A stretch of DNA of 64,000 nucleotides, from contig CBDDCL010000015.1 of NCBI GenBank assembly GCA_965226245.1, positions 4,712,001-4,776,000 on the forward strand. Direction: 5' to 3'. The notes below the pieces were generated by a model, which did not search any database, was not told the DNA's origin, and saw only the letters and a program-made list of their open reading frames with translations. Source of the stretch: CBDCYS01 sp965226245 (lineage in GTDB: Bacteria; Acidobacteriota; Terriglobia; Bryobacterales; UBA6623). Shown here piece after piece: positions 8,788-17,300 of this stretch (its first letter is position 1; the number at the start of each line of letters is the position of its first letter). A program made the position numbers and the translations under genes.

Positions 8788-10302
8788 TTAGCGCGAAGGG
8801 GCTTCCTCTGCTTCCGATGCTTCCAAAACAGTTGATAGCGTCGTAGCCCCATCCGCATCATCAGCCGGCGCAGCCGTGCCTCCCCGGGGGTCCTGAGCGG
8901 CCCGCCGCTGGGCGCCGATCTGGAAGCGGTCTCCCTGATCAGTCGTGACAAGCGAAGTCAGGAATTCCGCGGCCGCCAAGGTCTCGGCGTCATTGATGAT
9001 CCCCAGCAGCGGCGCGGCTCGATCCCCCTCACCTTGCATCTGGACACCTTCGTCGTTGATCTCGAGGCGAGTCAGCCAGACCGTATCAGGCAGCAGGTTG
9101 GAAAGCTCCCTCGCAATTCTCAAATCGGCCTCCGTCCGCTGGCGCAACGACCGCAGCAGCGCCAGCCGGCCCTTGTTGTGCCGGGTCTCGGCGTCAAGCC
9201 GTTCTACCTGCGCGACAATCCGGCTCAGCTTGGCTGCCTCCGCCTGAACCGCATTGACGTAATCGCGGTCTTGCATCAAGGGACGCAGCACAAACGCCAA
9301 ACCCAAAAGCAGCAAGACCGCGGCAAGAACTCCCGTCGGCAGATACATCCATCGCGCGCTCTTTTTTCGCCTTTCCGGGGGCAACAAGTTGGCGCGCCAG
9401 CCCAGGCGCGGACAAGCGGCTTCCAGCCCAACCGCCAGCGCGGCGGCGTTGCGCTTGGCATCGAAGGCATCCTCCGGACTTTCCAGAAAGGGCAGTAATT
9501 CCTCGACCGCACGCGGCTCAAAAGATCCTCCGGCTTCCAAGAGCCGTGAATTGTGGCCTTCCTCCTCGTCAGAGTCGAAGCCGCCGGCCAGAACAATGGA
9601 AGCCGGTTCCGCCTCTTCCAGCCTCAACTCAGCGCCGGCCAACTGCAAGGCGCGCCCCGCCGGAATCGACTCCAGGTCAAACCGCGCGCTAAACAGCGGC
9701 CGCTCCCTTCCCTCCCCATAGATCTCCAGACCGTCTTCGGTGAAGTCGGCGATAACAAACGGAACCGGCGGCGAGTCCCAGCGCACCCGGACACCGGCGT
9801 AGAACGCTGCCGCCGCGACCGTGAATGCCTCGACTGCGATGCCGGCTTCCTCGAAAGTGGAGGCGTACTGATCGATCTTCGCCTTCTCGGCGACAACGAC
9901 CGCGATGGGGATCTGGTTCCTCCGTTCGTTCATCCCTTGAAGCGGCGCGAAGGCGTGATAGACCTCATCTTGCTCATACGGATGAAGGCCCTCCAACTGA
10001 TAGCCAACGGCCGCCGCCAGCTCCTTGCGAGGCATGACGGGAAGATGAATCTCGCGCACGATGACGTCGTTGCGGGGCAAGCTGACCGAACAGGAAAGAT
10101 GCGACAGCCGCAAACCCTTCAAGAATTCGTTGTACTCCGCACCCCAGTCCTGGGGCGGGCGTTCCCTGAAATCTTCAATCGTGATCCGGCCGAGCAAAGC
10201 AACGCCGCTCGGACGTGACTTCACGGCCACGACATTGAGGCGCGAGCCCCGGATTTCAACACCGCAGCCCGTACCCACCCGAAAAATGCGATTCATCCAC
10301 AT
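8788..10302 (-). CDS. gspL: GspL-like protein (PilM actin-like domain fused to PilN-like domain)
   Basis: 504 residues. Residues 1-300 resemble the cytoplasmic actin-like PilM/GspL domain (GVEIRGSRLNVVAVKSRPSG, CSVSLPRNDVIVREIHLP, AVGYQLEGLHPYE). A membrane helix follows at about 319-342 (MYLPTGVLAAVLLLLGLAFV), then a periplasmic PilN-like coiled coil and ferredoxin-like domain (LSNLLPDTVWLTRLEINDEG). The fusion is what separates GspL from separate PilM plus PilN. It recruits the ATPase GspE in known systems. ATG at 10300-10302, seven bases after gspK. Confidence 0.82.
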   Translation of the reverse strand: MWMNRIFRVGTGCGVEIRGSRLNVVAVKSRPSGVALLGRITIEDFRERPPQDWGAEYNEFLKGLRLSHLSCSVSLPRNDVIVREIHLPVMPRKELAAAVGYQLEGLHPYEQDEVYHAFAPLQGMNERRNQIPIAVVVAEKAKIDQYASTFEEAGIAVEAFTVAAAAFYAGVRVRWDSPPVPFVIADFTEDGLEIYGEGRERPLFSARFDLESIPAGRALQLAGAELRLEEAEPASIVLAGGFDSDEEEGHNSRLLEAGGSFEPRAVEELLPFLESPEDAFDAKRNAAALAVGLEAACPRLGWRANLLPPERRKKSARWMYLPTGVLAAVLLLLGLAFVLRPLMQDRDYVNAVQAEAAKLSRIVAQVERLDAETRHNKGRLALLRSLRQRTEADLRIARELSNLLPDTVWLTRLEINDEGVQMQGEGDRAAPLLGIINDAETLAAAEFLTSLVTTDQGDRFQIGAQRRAAQDPRGGTAAPADDADGATTLSTVLEASEAEEAPSR

Positions 10303-10308
10303 ACGCGG

Positions 10309-11343
10309 TTAAAACGCCATGTCGAACCAGCGAACGGCTTGCACGGCGAACGCCCCGGTTCCGCCTCCCGTGCGGACGCGCGCTCCAACGGTCCGGATGG
10401 CCCGGCCATTGCTGAGCCGAGCTGTCGCCCAAACCGTGTAGTGGCTCGTTGATCCCCGAACACCGACCGAGAAGCCCTCGTTTCGGGCGGCAAGGTCCGG
10501 TATGTCGCCCGCGGTCACAGGCCGCTGCGCTCGAATCCTCACAATACGGTCGATGTCAGCCGGAGCCAAGCCGGCCGCCCGCAAAACTTCGGCCGAGGCG
10601 TAGTTCGCGTCAATGTTCCTGGAGCCTCGCAGTGTTAGATGGTGATACAAGCCGCCCAGGCGCACGAGCTGACCCGCCGGGTTTCGCCGATAAGTGCCGT
10701 ACAGCAGATCTGGGGTAACGCCGGGGACCATCAACAGTTTCTCTAACTCTTTGAAAGACGTGCGCGGGCGCGAGAAAGACGAAGGCGCCGCTGAATTTGC
10801 CGTTTGAGCGGGACCGCGGCGAAGCTCGACCATCCTGGCGGCAATTCCGACCGCGGCGGACGGATCCACGCCCGCAGCGGCCAACAGATGAGCAAGAGCC
10901 GCGGCAGGCGCCGTGTTGACATTCAACTTGCCGCTGTCGCCGATAATCTCGATGTCGACCACGGCCTGCGGGAAAGGAATCCGCATGAACCGTTGGCCCG
11001 GAAGGAAACCTAGCGCCCCGGGATTGTCTTGGGCCGGACGTTCTTGCATCCTCTTCATCGCGATCTCGATCGCGCCTTGAGCGAGAAAGTAGGCGCGCGT
11101 GGAATCGACGTTGAGAGCGGCCCGGTCCAGCTCCGTGCGAACCGTCATCGACAGGGCGAACGCAATGGCCGATAGCGCCGCCGAAAACCAAAGAACCGCC
11201 AAGAGCGCACTGCCGCGCCGCCCGGCAGGGACAGGCACTCTTGCCTGTCCAGGCAAACCCAAACGCCCGCGCGGCCTTTGTCCACCATGGTCCGCCGCGG
11301 CCGCCGCCGTCAGCCTTGGCTCTCCTGCTATTCCTCGTCCCAT
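10309..11343 (-). CDS. gspK: GspK minor pseudopilin
   Basis: About 344 residues. The prepilin-like site GRRG/SALLAVLWFSAALSAIAFAL is followed by the large helical GspK insert domain (NVNTAPAAALAHLLAAAGVD, RPRTSFKELEKLLMVPGVTP, YASAEVLRAAGLAPADIDRI), with two SAM-like helical repeats as in GspK. The residue five places into the mature part is not Glu, as usual for GspK, which caps the pseudopilus tip. The start is uncertain: I use the ATG at 11341-11343, just after the gspJ stop; earlier starts overlap gspJ. The leader would be about 43 residues long, part of it encoded by a GGACAGGCA palindrome. Confidence 0.82.
   Translation of the reverse strand: MGRGIAGEPRLTAAAAADHGGQRPRGRLGLPGQARVPVPAGRRGSALLAVLWFSAALSAIAFALSMTVRTELDRAALNVDSTRAYFLAQGAIEIAMKRMQERPAQDNPGALGFLPGQRFMRIPFPQAVVDIEIIGDSGKLNVNTAPAAALAHLLAAAGVDPSAAVGIAARMVELRRGPAQTANSAAPSSFSRPRTSFKELEKLLMVPGVTPDLLYGTYRRNPAGQLVRLGGLYHHLTLRGSRNIDANYASAEVLRAAGLAPADIDRIVRIRAQRPVTAGDIPDLAARNEGFSVGVRGSTSHYTVWATARLSNGRAIRTVGARVRTGGGTGAFAVQAVRWFDMAF
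11229..11250. repeat. GGACAGGCA palindrome inside the gspK leader
   Basis: GGACAGGCA and TGCCTGTCC form a nine-base stem with a four-base loop. It is read in the minus direction as part of the GspK leader (LPGQARVPVPAG). A related half-site, GGACAGGCAAGC, occurs at the end of the glycosyltransferase gene near 24283. Confidence 0.5.
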
Positions 11344-11368
11344 TCGACTCGTCCGAATTCGACTTGCC

Positions 11369-12280
11369 TCAACGCTGCTGCTGGGGCAGTACATATCGCA
11401 TGGCGGCCCTGCCCCCCGCCCCTTGCCCATCGCCGGGCGCCCACTCGGCCCGGACGGCGGCAGTGATCGAGACCGGCAGTAGTCGGGCTTCTCGAGACGA
11501 CGGTGAGAGGTTTACCCGAATGGCGGCCGGAAGCGAGTCGCGCTCGCCCCAGTAGGGAAGCCATGCCGATGGCTCACCTGGTCTGCGCGAACGCCGCAAG
11601 TAGGAGAAATTGCATGTCGCAAGTTCGTCGGCGATGATCAGCGACGCAGGCGTGGCCCGGATCGGCGAAAAAATGATCCGCCCCTGCGGAAAGCCCGGAT
11701 CGGAAACTCGACCGGCCACCAAGCTCCCAGCGCTCAGCGGACCTAGATACGGCAACTGATTCAGAAGAATGCGGAGCCCTTTCCTGCCGCTGGAAACTTG
11801 GAGCTCAACAATCCGCAGCCCGCCCCGGACTCCCTCAGTCACCGAGTACGAACTCACGAAGCGCATCGAACCGGGTTCGCCCTGAAAAAACAGCAGCCTG
11901 CGCACCCCCATCGCTCGCTCGGCAGGCACCTCCGCCTCGAGCGGGACGATACTCGCCAACGACGAGTGCAGAATCGCATTCGCCGTGGCAACCCGGCGGT
12001 CGAGCATCAGTCCCTCGCGCGTGGTTTGCCACGAGGTCGCGCCGATCTGCAACGCCGTAAATAGGCCCACCGAAAGCATGCTCATTAGGGCAACCGCCAC
12101 GAGAACTTCGATGAGGGTCATGCCGCGACGCTGCCCGCTTGTTCCGTTGCTCCGCTGTTCCCGGCCGGCGGAAGCGGCATATTGGGAACGGGGCATAAGC
12201 AGGCGGAAGGAAATCAGCCATGGCGGACACGGCTTCTGAATCGGACGCACGGAAAAACGGGGCTCGGAGAAACGGGTCAT
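11369..12280 (-). CDS. gspJ: GspJ-like minor pseudopilin
   Basis: 303 residues from the ATG at 12278-12280, which overlaps the gspI stop as ATGA. The prepilin cleavage site is RRG/MTLIEVLVAVALMSML with Glu at +5, followed by a beta-rich domain of the size typical for GspJ. The leader would be about 53 residues, which is unusually long; an internal ATG at 12194-12196 gives a leader of about 25. Minor pseudopilin that forms the tip complex with GspI and GspK. Confidence 0.8.
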   Translation of the reverse strand: MTRFSEPRFSVRPIQKPCPPWLISFRLLMPRSQYAASAGREQRSNGTSGQRRGMTLIEVLVAVALMSMLSVGLFTALQIGATSWQTTREGLMLDRRVATANAILHSSLASIVPLEAEVPAERAMGVRRLLFFQGEPGSMRFVSSYSVTEGVRGGLRIVELQVSSGRKGLRILLNQLPYLGPLSAGSLVAGRVSDPGFPQGRIIFSPIRATPASLIIADELATCNFSYLRRSRRPGEPSAWLPYWGERDSLPAAIRVNLSPSSREARLLPVSITAAVRAEWAPGDGQGAGGRAAMRYVLPQQQR

Positions 12281-12816
12281 GGAAGCAACTCCGCGTGCTC
12301 CTGACCGATCCGGACTCTTCGAAAGCCGTCAAAAACCGCGGTCTTGCGGCGCCGCTCTGAGTTCCACCAGACGGTGAGATTGACTCTTACGATCATGACG
12401 CCGCCTGTCCGGGCGGTGATCGGCATCTCGGCGGGACTCGTCCTGGCGTTCCAGCCGGAGTTGTCGTCATACCTGCCCGAGAGTGTTGCGGGGACGGGCA
12501 GCGGGTCGGTTGCCAGAAGCTCCGTCATCGTCGAGCGCGCCCGCATCGCCGCCCGATCATATTCGCGCACGCGCGCGGCGTTTGCCAGCGAACCGCGAAT
12601 CAGCCCAAGAAGCCCGACGATCGCCAGCGAAAGCACGGTCATCGCAACGATCATTTCGAGCAGGCTGAAGCCGGAGTTTCGTTGAGCCGTTGAGCCGTTG
12701 AGCGGTTGAGCCGTTGAGCCGTGCGGCCGTGGGGCCGTTGAGCGGTTGATACTTATTATCGAGCAGCGTCGGCGTCTAGACTGACGCGACAACCTGCTGC
12801 TCCGAACCCCAAGCAT
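12277..12816 (-). CDS. gspI: GspI-like minor pseudopilin with repeat-encoded leader
   Basis: Mature protein begins after NSG/FSLLEMIVAMTVLSLAIVGLLGLI, with the Glu at +5 needed for assembly. Between the cleavage site and any in-frame start lies a stretch encoded by a GTTGAGCCG array (STAQPLNGSTAQ). No ATG, GTG or TTG occurs in frame between the array and the cleavage site, so translation must begin upstream; ATG at 12814-12816 gives a leader of about 49 residues, and ATGs at about 12840 and 12855 give longer ones. The C-terminal domain (TVWWNSERRRKTAVFDGFRR) is short, as in GspI. Confidence 0.78.
   Translation of the reverse strand: MLGVRSSRLSRQSRRRRCSIISINRSTAPRPHGSTAQPLNGSTAQRNSGFSLLEMIVAMTVLSLAIVGLLGLIRGSLANAARVREYDRAAMRARSTMTELLATDPLPVPATLSGRYDDNSGWNARTSPAEMPITARTGGVMIVRVNLTVWWNSERRRKTAVFDGFRRVRIGQEHAELLP
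12681..12750 (+). repeat. GTTGAGCCG array, forward arm (gspI leader)
   Basis: Seven to eight near-identical 8-10 base units of GTTGAGCCG or GTTGAGCGG. The reverse-oriented partner array lies at 12864-12900. Confidence 0.8.
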
Positions 12817-12863
12817 TTTCTCTGTCCAATCCACGCGCATCCAATAAGCAATCAAGTGCAGCT

Positions 12864-12900
12864 ACGGCTCAACGGCTCAGCGGCTCAACGGCTCAACGGT
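12864..12900 (-). repeat. GTTGAGCCG array, reverse arm (gspI/gspH junction)
   Basis: Four units of CGGCTCAAC in tandem at the 3' end of gspH. Together with 12681-12750 it can form a long imperfect hairpin enclosing about 110 bases. Confidence 0.8.
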
Positions 12901-13454
12901 CCGCCCCCATTCCAATTCTCCGGCACGCCTGTGAAGACATTCACCTGCAATCCGTCCCGGCCACCCGATTCATTGGCAAGTAAGAGCCGGAAACGAGGCG
13001 CCGGATGTCCCGGATACAGAATGAGACTTGCCGGCTGCGCCGGAAACGCCACACGGATGCGGTCGTCAAACACCAGTTGGTTGTCCCAGCCCCCGTCCAC
13101 GGCGACGGCGATCAGCCGGTTCTGCTTGGGGTCGACGGTCAACTGCACCGGCTGCTGCCTGCGGTCAGCCGCTTGACGGACACTGTTGAAGAAAGCGCCT
13201 GCTTGCCCCACCGACGTTTTGAGCCGCACCCCGTCGAGCCCTCTGGTCAGCGTCGGGTACGAGACGCTGACCATCAACGCGATGATGCCCATGACGACCA
13301 GCAGCTCAATGAGGGTGATGCCTGATTCCGTTGAGCTGTCGAGCCGTTGATCTGTTGAGCCGTTGAGCCGTGGGTGCGGCGAGTTGCGCGCGTCAGCGGT
13401 GCTAGCGCTGGATCGCAGGAGCGGCCTTCGCGAACATACCCTCACATCTAGCAA
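12885..13454 (-). CDS. gspH: GspH-like minor pseudopilin with repeat-encoded leader
   Basis: Mature protein begins after ESG/ITLIELLVVMGIIALMVSVSYP with Glu at +5 and has a GspH-type beta domain (RQAADRRQQPVQLTVDPKQN). As in gspI, the leader includes array-encoded residues (NGSTDQRLDSS), and no start codon lies between array and cleavage site. Candidate starts are TTG at 13452-13454 and GTG at 13443-13445, giving a leader of about 45 residues. The C-terminal residues (NGGGPLSR) are also encoded by array sequence. Confidence 0.78.
   Translation of the reverse strand: MLDVRVCSRRPLLRSSASTADARNSPHPRLNGSTDQRLDSSTESGITLIELLVVMGIIALMVSVSYPTLTRGLDGVRLKTSVGQAGAFFNSVRQAADRRQQPVQLTVDPKQNRLIAVAVDGGWDNQLVFDDRIRVAFPAQPASLILYPGHPAPRFRLLLANESGGRDGLQVNVFTGVPENWNGGGPLSR
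13329..13370 (+). repeat. GTTGAGCCG array, forward arm (gspH leader)
   Basis: Units GTTGAGCTG, TCGAGCCG, TTGATCTG, TTGAGCCG, TTGAGCCG in tandem, within the gspH leader. Confidence 0.75.
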
Positions 13455-13488
13455 GGACGTTTCTCACGGGCAGAAAGACGAAGGGAAA

Positions 13489-13592
13489 GTTGAGCCGTTG
13501 ATCTGTTGAGCCGTTTATCCGAGGAGCTTGACACAGCAGATTGCGGCGTCTGATCCAGGCCGGCTCGGCTCAACAGCTCAACAGCTCAACCG
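13489..13592. repeat. GTTGAGCCG arrays facing each other between gspH and gspG
   Basis: Forward units at 13489-13515 and reverse units (CGGCTCAACAGCTCAACAGC) at 13561-13592 flank about 45 bases. The pair can fold into a hairpin in the messenger. Confidence 0.75.
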
Positions 13593-13604
13593 AAAAACGG
13601 ACAA

Positions 13605-14018
13605 TCACTTCCAACTAGCGATATCCGCGTTCGGACCCTCGCCGCCTTCGGTCCCGTCAGCTCCGTAGCAGATGATGTCGGGTTCGGGGCCGTGCTGGCC
13701 GGGATAGCGATAGATGTAGGGACGCTTCCAAGGGTCGAGGGGAATGTCCTTTTGCAGGAACGACCGCAGGGCGCCGACTCCCTCCTCTTGGCTCGGGAAG
13801 CGGCCGTGCTCGATGTTGAACAACTGAGTAGCGGCAGAGAGGCTTTCGATCTGGGTCTTCGCCGCAACCTTGCGGCCTTCGTCGAGCGCCGGCGTCAGGC
13901 GCTGATAGGCAATGGCCGAGAAAAGCGCGATGATCGTGATGACCACCAGCATCTCGATCAACGTGATACCGGCCTCGCCCACATGCCGCCGTTCGTTCTC
14001 TTGGGATGCTTCGCTCAT
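13605..14018 (-). CDS. gspG: GspG major pseudopilin
   Basis: About 137 residues. Leader MSEASQENERRHVGEAG ends in Gly before ITLIEMLVVITIIALFSAIA, with Glu at +5. The mature protein has the GspG signature (SLSAATQLFNIEHGRFPSQE, LDPWKRPYIYRYPGQHG, then an Asp-rich calcium-loop region GADGTEGGEGPNADIASW). It forms the body of the pseudopilus. An alternative ATG at 14043-14045 would lengthen the leader by nine residues. It is the only pseudopilin of the cluster with a leader free of array sequence. Confidence 0.92.
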   Translation of the reverse strand: MSEASQENERRHVGEAGITLIEMLVVITIIALFSAIAYQRLTPALDEGRKVAAKTQIESLSAATQLFNIEHGRFPSQEEGVGALRSFLQKDIPLDPWKRPYIYRYPGQHGPEPDIICYGADGTEGGEGPNADIASWK

Positions 14019-14127
14019 CTCCTGCCCCCGTTGCGTTCCACTCATTGTCAATCTCGAAGCTGTCTGGATGATGGCTATCATAACGAACGCTGAGCCGCTT
14101 CCCGCAGAACTGTTTCCCGTTGTGCCG

Positions 14128-14163
14128 CCGGCTCAACAGCTCAACGGATAAACGGCTCAACGT
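14128..14163 (-). repeat. GTTGAGCCG array, reverse arm (gspG/gspF junction)
   Basis: GGCTCAACAGCTCAACGG, then AAACGGCTCAACG. A single forward half-unit (GCTGAGCCGC) lies near 14089. Confidence 0.65.
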
Positions 14164-14169
14164 TCCTTC

Positions 14170-15369
14170 CTACAACCCCGTCTGCTGAATGCTTGTAATC
14201 GCCAGCATGATGCTCAGGATCATCGCGCCCACGATCAAACCCATGAACAGAATCACGACCGGCTCGAACAACGCCGTAAATCGCTTGATGGCGTCGCGCG
14301 TGTCCTTGTCGTAGATGTCCGCCATGCGCTCGAACATACTGTCGAGGTGGCCGGTTTCCTCGCCGACGGTCAGCAGATGCCCGGCCAGTTCCGGAAATTT
14401 CTTCGTTTTCCGCAACGGAGCGGCAAGGCCTTCTCCGCGCTTGACTCCGAGTGCGACAGCATCCAGAGCGGTTGATAAAACACGATTACCCAGAATCCCG
14501 CGCGCAATGTTAAGGGCTTGCACCAGCGGCACCGCGCTCTTGACCAGCGTCCCCATGGCGCGCGCGAAACGGGCCGTATCCGCTTTGAGCAGCGCTTCAC
14601 CCAGCAGCGGCACGCGCAGCTTGAAGCTGTCCCATGCCAAGCGGCCCGCCGGCGTGCGGATGTAGAACCGCAACCCCGCGATCCCGATCACCAGCAGCAC
14701 GATCGCGGCCACGCCCCAAGTGCGCACAATGTCGCTCGCGGTGAGCAGCACTTGCATCGGCAGCGGCATCACGATGTTCGACTGCGTGAAAGCTTCCGCG
14801 AAGCGGGGAATCACGAACCGCAGCAAAACGAAGACCGAGCCCGCGCCAACCACGATCAGCAGAGCGGGATAAGTCAGCGACGAGACGATATACCCCCGCA
14901 GCTCATCACGCGAGCGCTCAAATCCCGCCAGGCGATCCATCGTCAACGCCAGGGCGCCGCTCACCTCACCGGCACGAATCATATTGAGGTACAGCTCGGA
15001 GAAATACTCCGGACGCGTCCCCAGGCTGTCGGCGAACGACTTGCCGGACCGCAGAGCCTGAGTGATGTCGCTCAACGCTTCTCGAAACTGGGGGCGTTCG
15101 GTCAGCTCCGAGGTGATCGAAAGCGCCCGGTCGAGCGGAATGCCGGCATTGAGCAGCGTCGCGATCTCTTCGGTAAAGTGCAGAATATCGCGAGACCGGC
15201 GGCCCCCGAACTGCGGCATCTGGAAAGAGTACCCCGCGGGCTTCGCCGTGCCGATGAAGACAGGAGTCAACCCCAAACGATGCAGCTCCCGAGCCGCCGC
15301 CCGGTCGTCGTCAGTCGACAAGGTGCCGGTCTGGACCTTGCCATTGGCAGCTAGAGCGCGATAGTACAT
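14170..15369 (-). CDS. gspF: GspF inner-membrane platform protein
   Basis: About 399 residues from the ATG at 15367-15369 (MYYRALAANGKVQTGTLSTD), which is the usual start of the family; a longer open frame upstream is array-derived sequence. Two copies of the T2SSF helical domain are visible (FTEEIATLLNAGIPLDRALS and FARAMGTLVKSAVPLVQALN), with three membrane helices (YPALLIVVGAGSVFVLLRFV; VAAIVLLVIGIAGLRFYI; VILFMGLIVGAMILSIMLAI). It couples GspE to pseudopilin insertion. Confidence 0.93.
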   Translation of the reverse strand: MYYRALAANGKVQTGTLSTDDDRAAARELHRLGLTPVFIGTAKPAGYSFQMPQFGGRRSRDILHFTEEIATLLNAGIPLDRALSITSELTERPQFREALSDITQALRSGKSFADSLGTRPEYFSELYLNMIRAGEVSGALALTMDRLAGFERSRDELRGYIVSSLTYPALLIVVGAGSVFVLLRFVIPRFAEAFTQSNIVMPLPMQVLLTASDIVRTWGVAAIVLLVIGIAGLRFYIRTPAGRLAWDSFKLRVPLLGEALLKADTARFARAMGTLVKSAVPLVQALNIARGILGNRVLSTALDAVALGVKRGEGLAAPLRKTKKFPELAGHLLTVGEETGHLDSMFERMADIYDKDTRDAIKRFTALFEPVVILFMGLIVGAMILSIMLAITSIQQTGL

Positions 15370-15373
15370 TTCG

Positions 15374-15540
15374 TCCGTTGAGCAGTTGAGCCGTTTTCCC
15401 GCTGAGCAGTGGAGCAGTTTATCCGTCGGTCTGTCCGTTTGTCCGTTGAGCGGTGGAGCCGTTGAGCCGCGGGCTACGCAGATGAACCCGAGCCGTTTGC
15501 CGTTTCGGCTCAACTGCTCAACGGCTCAACCGCTCAACGT
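15374..15540. repeat. inverted pair of GTTGAGCCG arrays between gspF and gspE
   Basis: Forward units run through 15374-15470 (GTTGAGCAGTTGAGCCGTT and further degenerate units) and reverse units through 15505-15540 (CGGCTCAACTGCTCAACGGC). This is the longest of the junction arrays and fills the whole space between the two genes. Confidence 0.8.
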
Positions 15541-15542
15541 AA

Positions 15543-17291
15543 CTAAAACTCCTGCGTTACCCGCACAACCTCCTCCACCGTCGTCACGCCAAGCGGAATC
15601 TTCTCCCAGCCGTCCTCCCGCAGATTGCGCATGCCGTTCTTTCTTGCCGCCTCAGTCAGCCGCCCGGCGTCGGCATTCTGCATGATCAGGTTTCTTAGCT
15701 CTGCGTTGAGATCCATCAGCTCAAAGATGCCGACGCGGCCCGAATAGCCGGTTCCACGACAGTGCTCGCAACCGGTTCCCCGCCAGGTCCGGACGTTCTT
15801 TCCATCCGGCGACATCACCGTTTCATCTTCCCGGCGGCATTCTTTGCAAATGACGCGCACCAGCCGCTGTGCCAGCACCCCGACCACGGACGAGGTGATG
15901 AGATAGTTCTCGACCCCCATGTCCGTCAGGCGTGTAATCGCGCTCGGTGCGTCGTTCGTATGCAGCGTGGAATAAACGAAGTGACCGGTCAGCGCCGAGC
16001 GAATCGCGATGTCAGCCGTCTCGCGGTCGCGAATCTCGCCGACCATGATCACGTCGGGATCCTGCCGCACAATGTGCCGCAAGCCCTTCGCGAACGTCAG
16101 CCCGATTTGCGAGTTGACGTGGATCTGGTTGATCCCGTCCATCTGATATTCAACCGGGTCCTCGATCGTGATGATCTTGCGCTCGGTCTTATTGATGCGC
16201 TTCAAAGCCGCGTAAAGAGTCGTGGATTTGCCGCTGCCGGTCGGCCCGGTGACCAAAAACACGCCATGCGGAAGAGACGTGTAGTATTCCATCCGCGACA
16301 TCATGAACTCGTCGAAGCCCAGCCGCGTCAGATCGTAGAAATCGGTGGCGCTACGGTCGAGCAAACGCATCACGACACTCTCGCCATAGAGCGTCGGCAA
16401 GGTGGAAACACGAAGGTCGACTTCGTGCCCGATAACCTTGATTTTGATGCGGCCGTCTTGGGGCAGCCGCCGCTCGGCGATATTGAGTTTCGCCATGAGC
16501 TTGATGCGCGAGGTCACCGCCGCCCGCAGCTCCCGCGGCGGAGGCTCCTCCCCTTGCAGCACGCCATCCACGCGAAATCGGATGCGGAAGTCCTTTTCAA
16601 ACGGCTCCAGATGAATGTCACTTGCCCGCAGACCAATCGCCGAGGCGATCATGCTGTTGACCAGCCGAATCACCGGCGCCTCGCTTGCCATGTCGCGAAG
16701 CTGCTCGATCTCCGCCGACTCGTCACCGCTGAGGGAGCCGTACTCTGACTCAGTTTCTTCCCGCTCCTCCGCGCCGTGGTACTTGTCGATCGCATCGAGA
16801 ATTTCTTGTTCCGAGGCCAGCGCCGTCTTGACCCGAAGCCCCGTGAGATTGTGAAGCGTGGCGAGGGTCTCAAAATCCAGCGGGTCGCCCATCGCGACCA
16901 TCACCGTTGAATCTTCTTGGTGAAAGGGAAGGAAGCGAAACTGCCGCATGTAGCGCGGTGTGATGCGCTCCAGATCGGGCACGACCGGGGGGAAATCTTG
17001 GCTGGAAACCAGAGGAACCTCGAGCTGCTCCGCCAGCGTCACCAAAACGTCGCGGGGCGCCACGAACCCCAAGTCCGTTAGGATCTTGCCCAGCTTGTCA
17101 CCACGTTCTTTTTGCATCTGGAGCGCGCGCTCCAGATCGTCGGCCCCGAGAAGACCCTTTGCGATGAGGCGCTCGCCGAGACGCATCGGCATCACCCGCG
17201 CCGGTGTTGCCTGCGATTCCTCGGCGCCGGCAGGTTGAGGCCTGACCGGCTGCTGCTCGCCATGAGTCGTGGAAACCGGACCGTCAGCCAA
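15543..17291 (-). CDS. gspE: GspE secretion ATPase
   Basis: 582 residues, TTG start. N-terminal MshEN/GspE-N domains (LGERLIAKGLLGADDLERAL, MVAMGDPLDFETLATLHNLT) are followed by the ATPase domain with Walker A GPTGSGKST, Asp box ITIEDPVEY, Walker B DPDVIMVGEIRD and the His box TLHTNDAPSAITRL. A tetracysteine zinc site (CKEC about 30 residues before CEHC) is present, as in GspE and PilB. It powers pseudopilus assembly from the cytoplasm. First structural gene of the cluster; nine bases separate it from the preceding gene. Confidence 0.94.
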   Translation of the reverse strand: MADGPVSTTHGEQQPVRPQPAGAEESQATPARVMPMRLGERLIAKGLLGADDLERALQMQKERGDKLGKILTDLGFVAPRDVLVTLAEQLEVPLVSSQDFPPVVPDLERITPRYMRQFRFLPFHQEDSTVMVAMGDPLDFETLATLHNLTGLRVKTALASEQEILDAIDKYHGAEEREETESEYGSLSGDESAEIEQLRDMASEAPVIRLVNSMIASAIGLRASDIHLEPFEKDFRIRFRVDGVLQGEEPPPRELRAAVTSRIKLMAKLNIAERRLPQDGRIKIKVIGHEVDLRVSTLPTLYGESVVMRLLDRSATDFYDLTRLGFDEFMMSRMEYYTSLPHGVFLVTGPTGSGKSTTLYAALKRINKTERKIITIEDPVEYQMDGINQIHVNSQIGLTFAKGLRHIVRQDPDVIMVGEIRDRETADIAIRSALTGHFVYSTLHTNDAPSAITRLTDMGVENYLITSSVVGVLAQRLVRVICKECRREDETVMSPDGKNVRTWRGTGCEHCRGTGYSGRVGIFELMDLNAELRNLIMQNADAGRLTEAARKNGMRNLREDGWEKIPLGVTTVEEVVRVTQEF

Positions 17292-17300
17292 CGGAGCCCC

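Noticed and set aside
12681..15540. GTTGAGCCG arrays as a CRISPR array
   Set aside because: Units are only 8-10 bases, contiguous, without unique spacers of regular length, and no cas gene is present.
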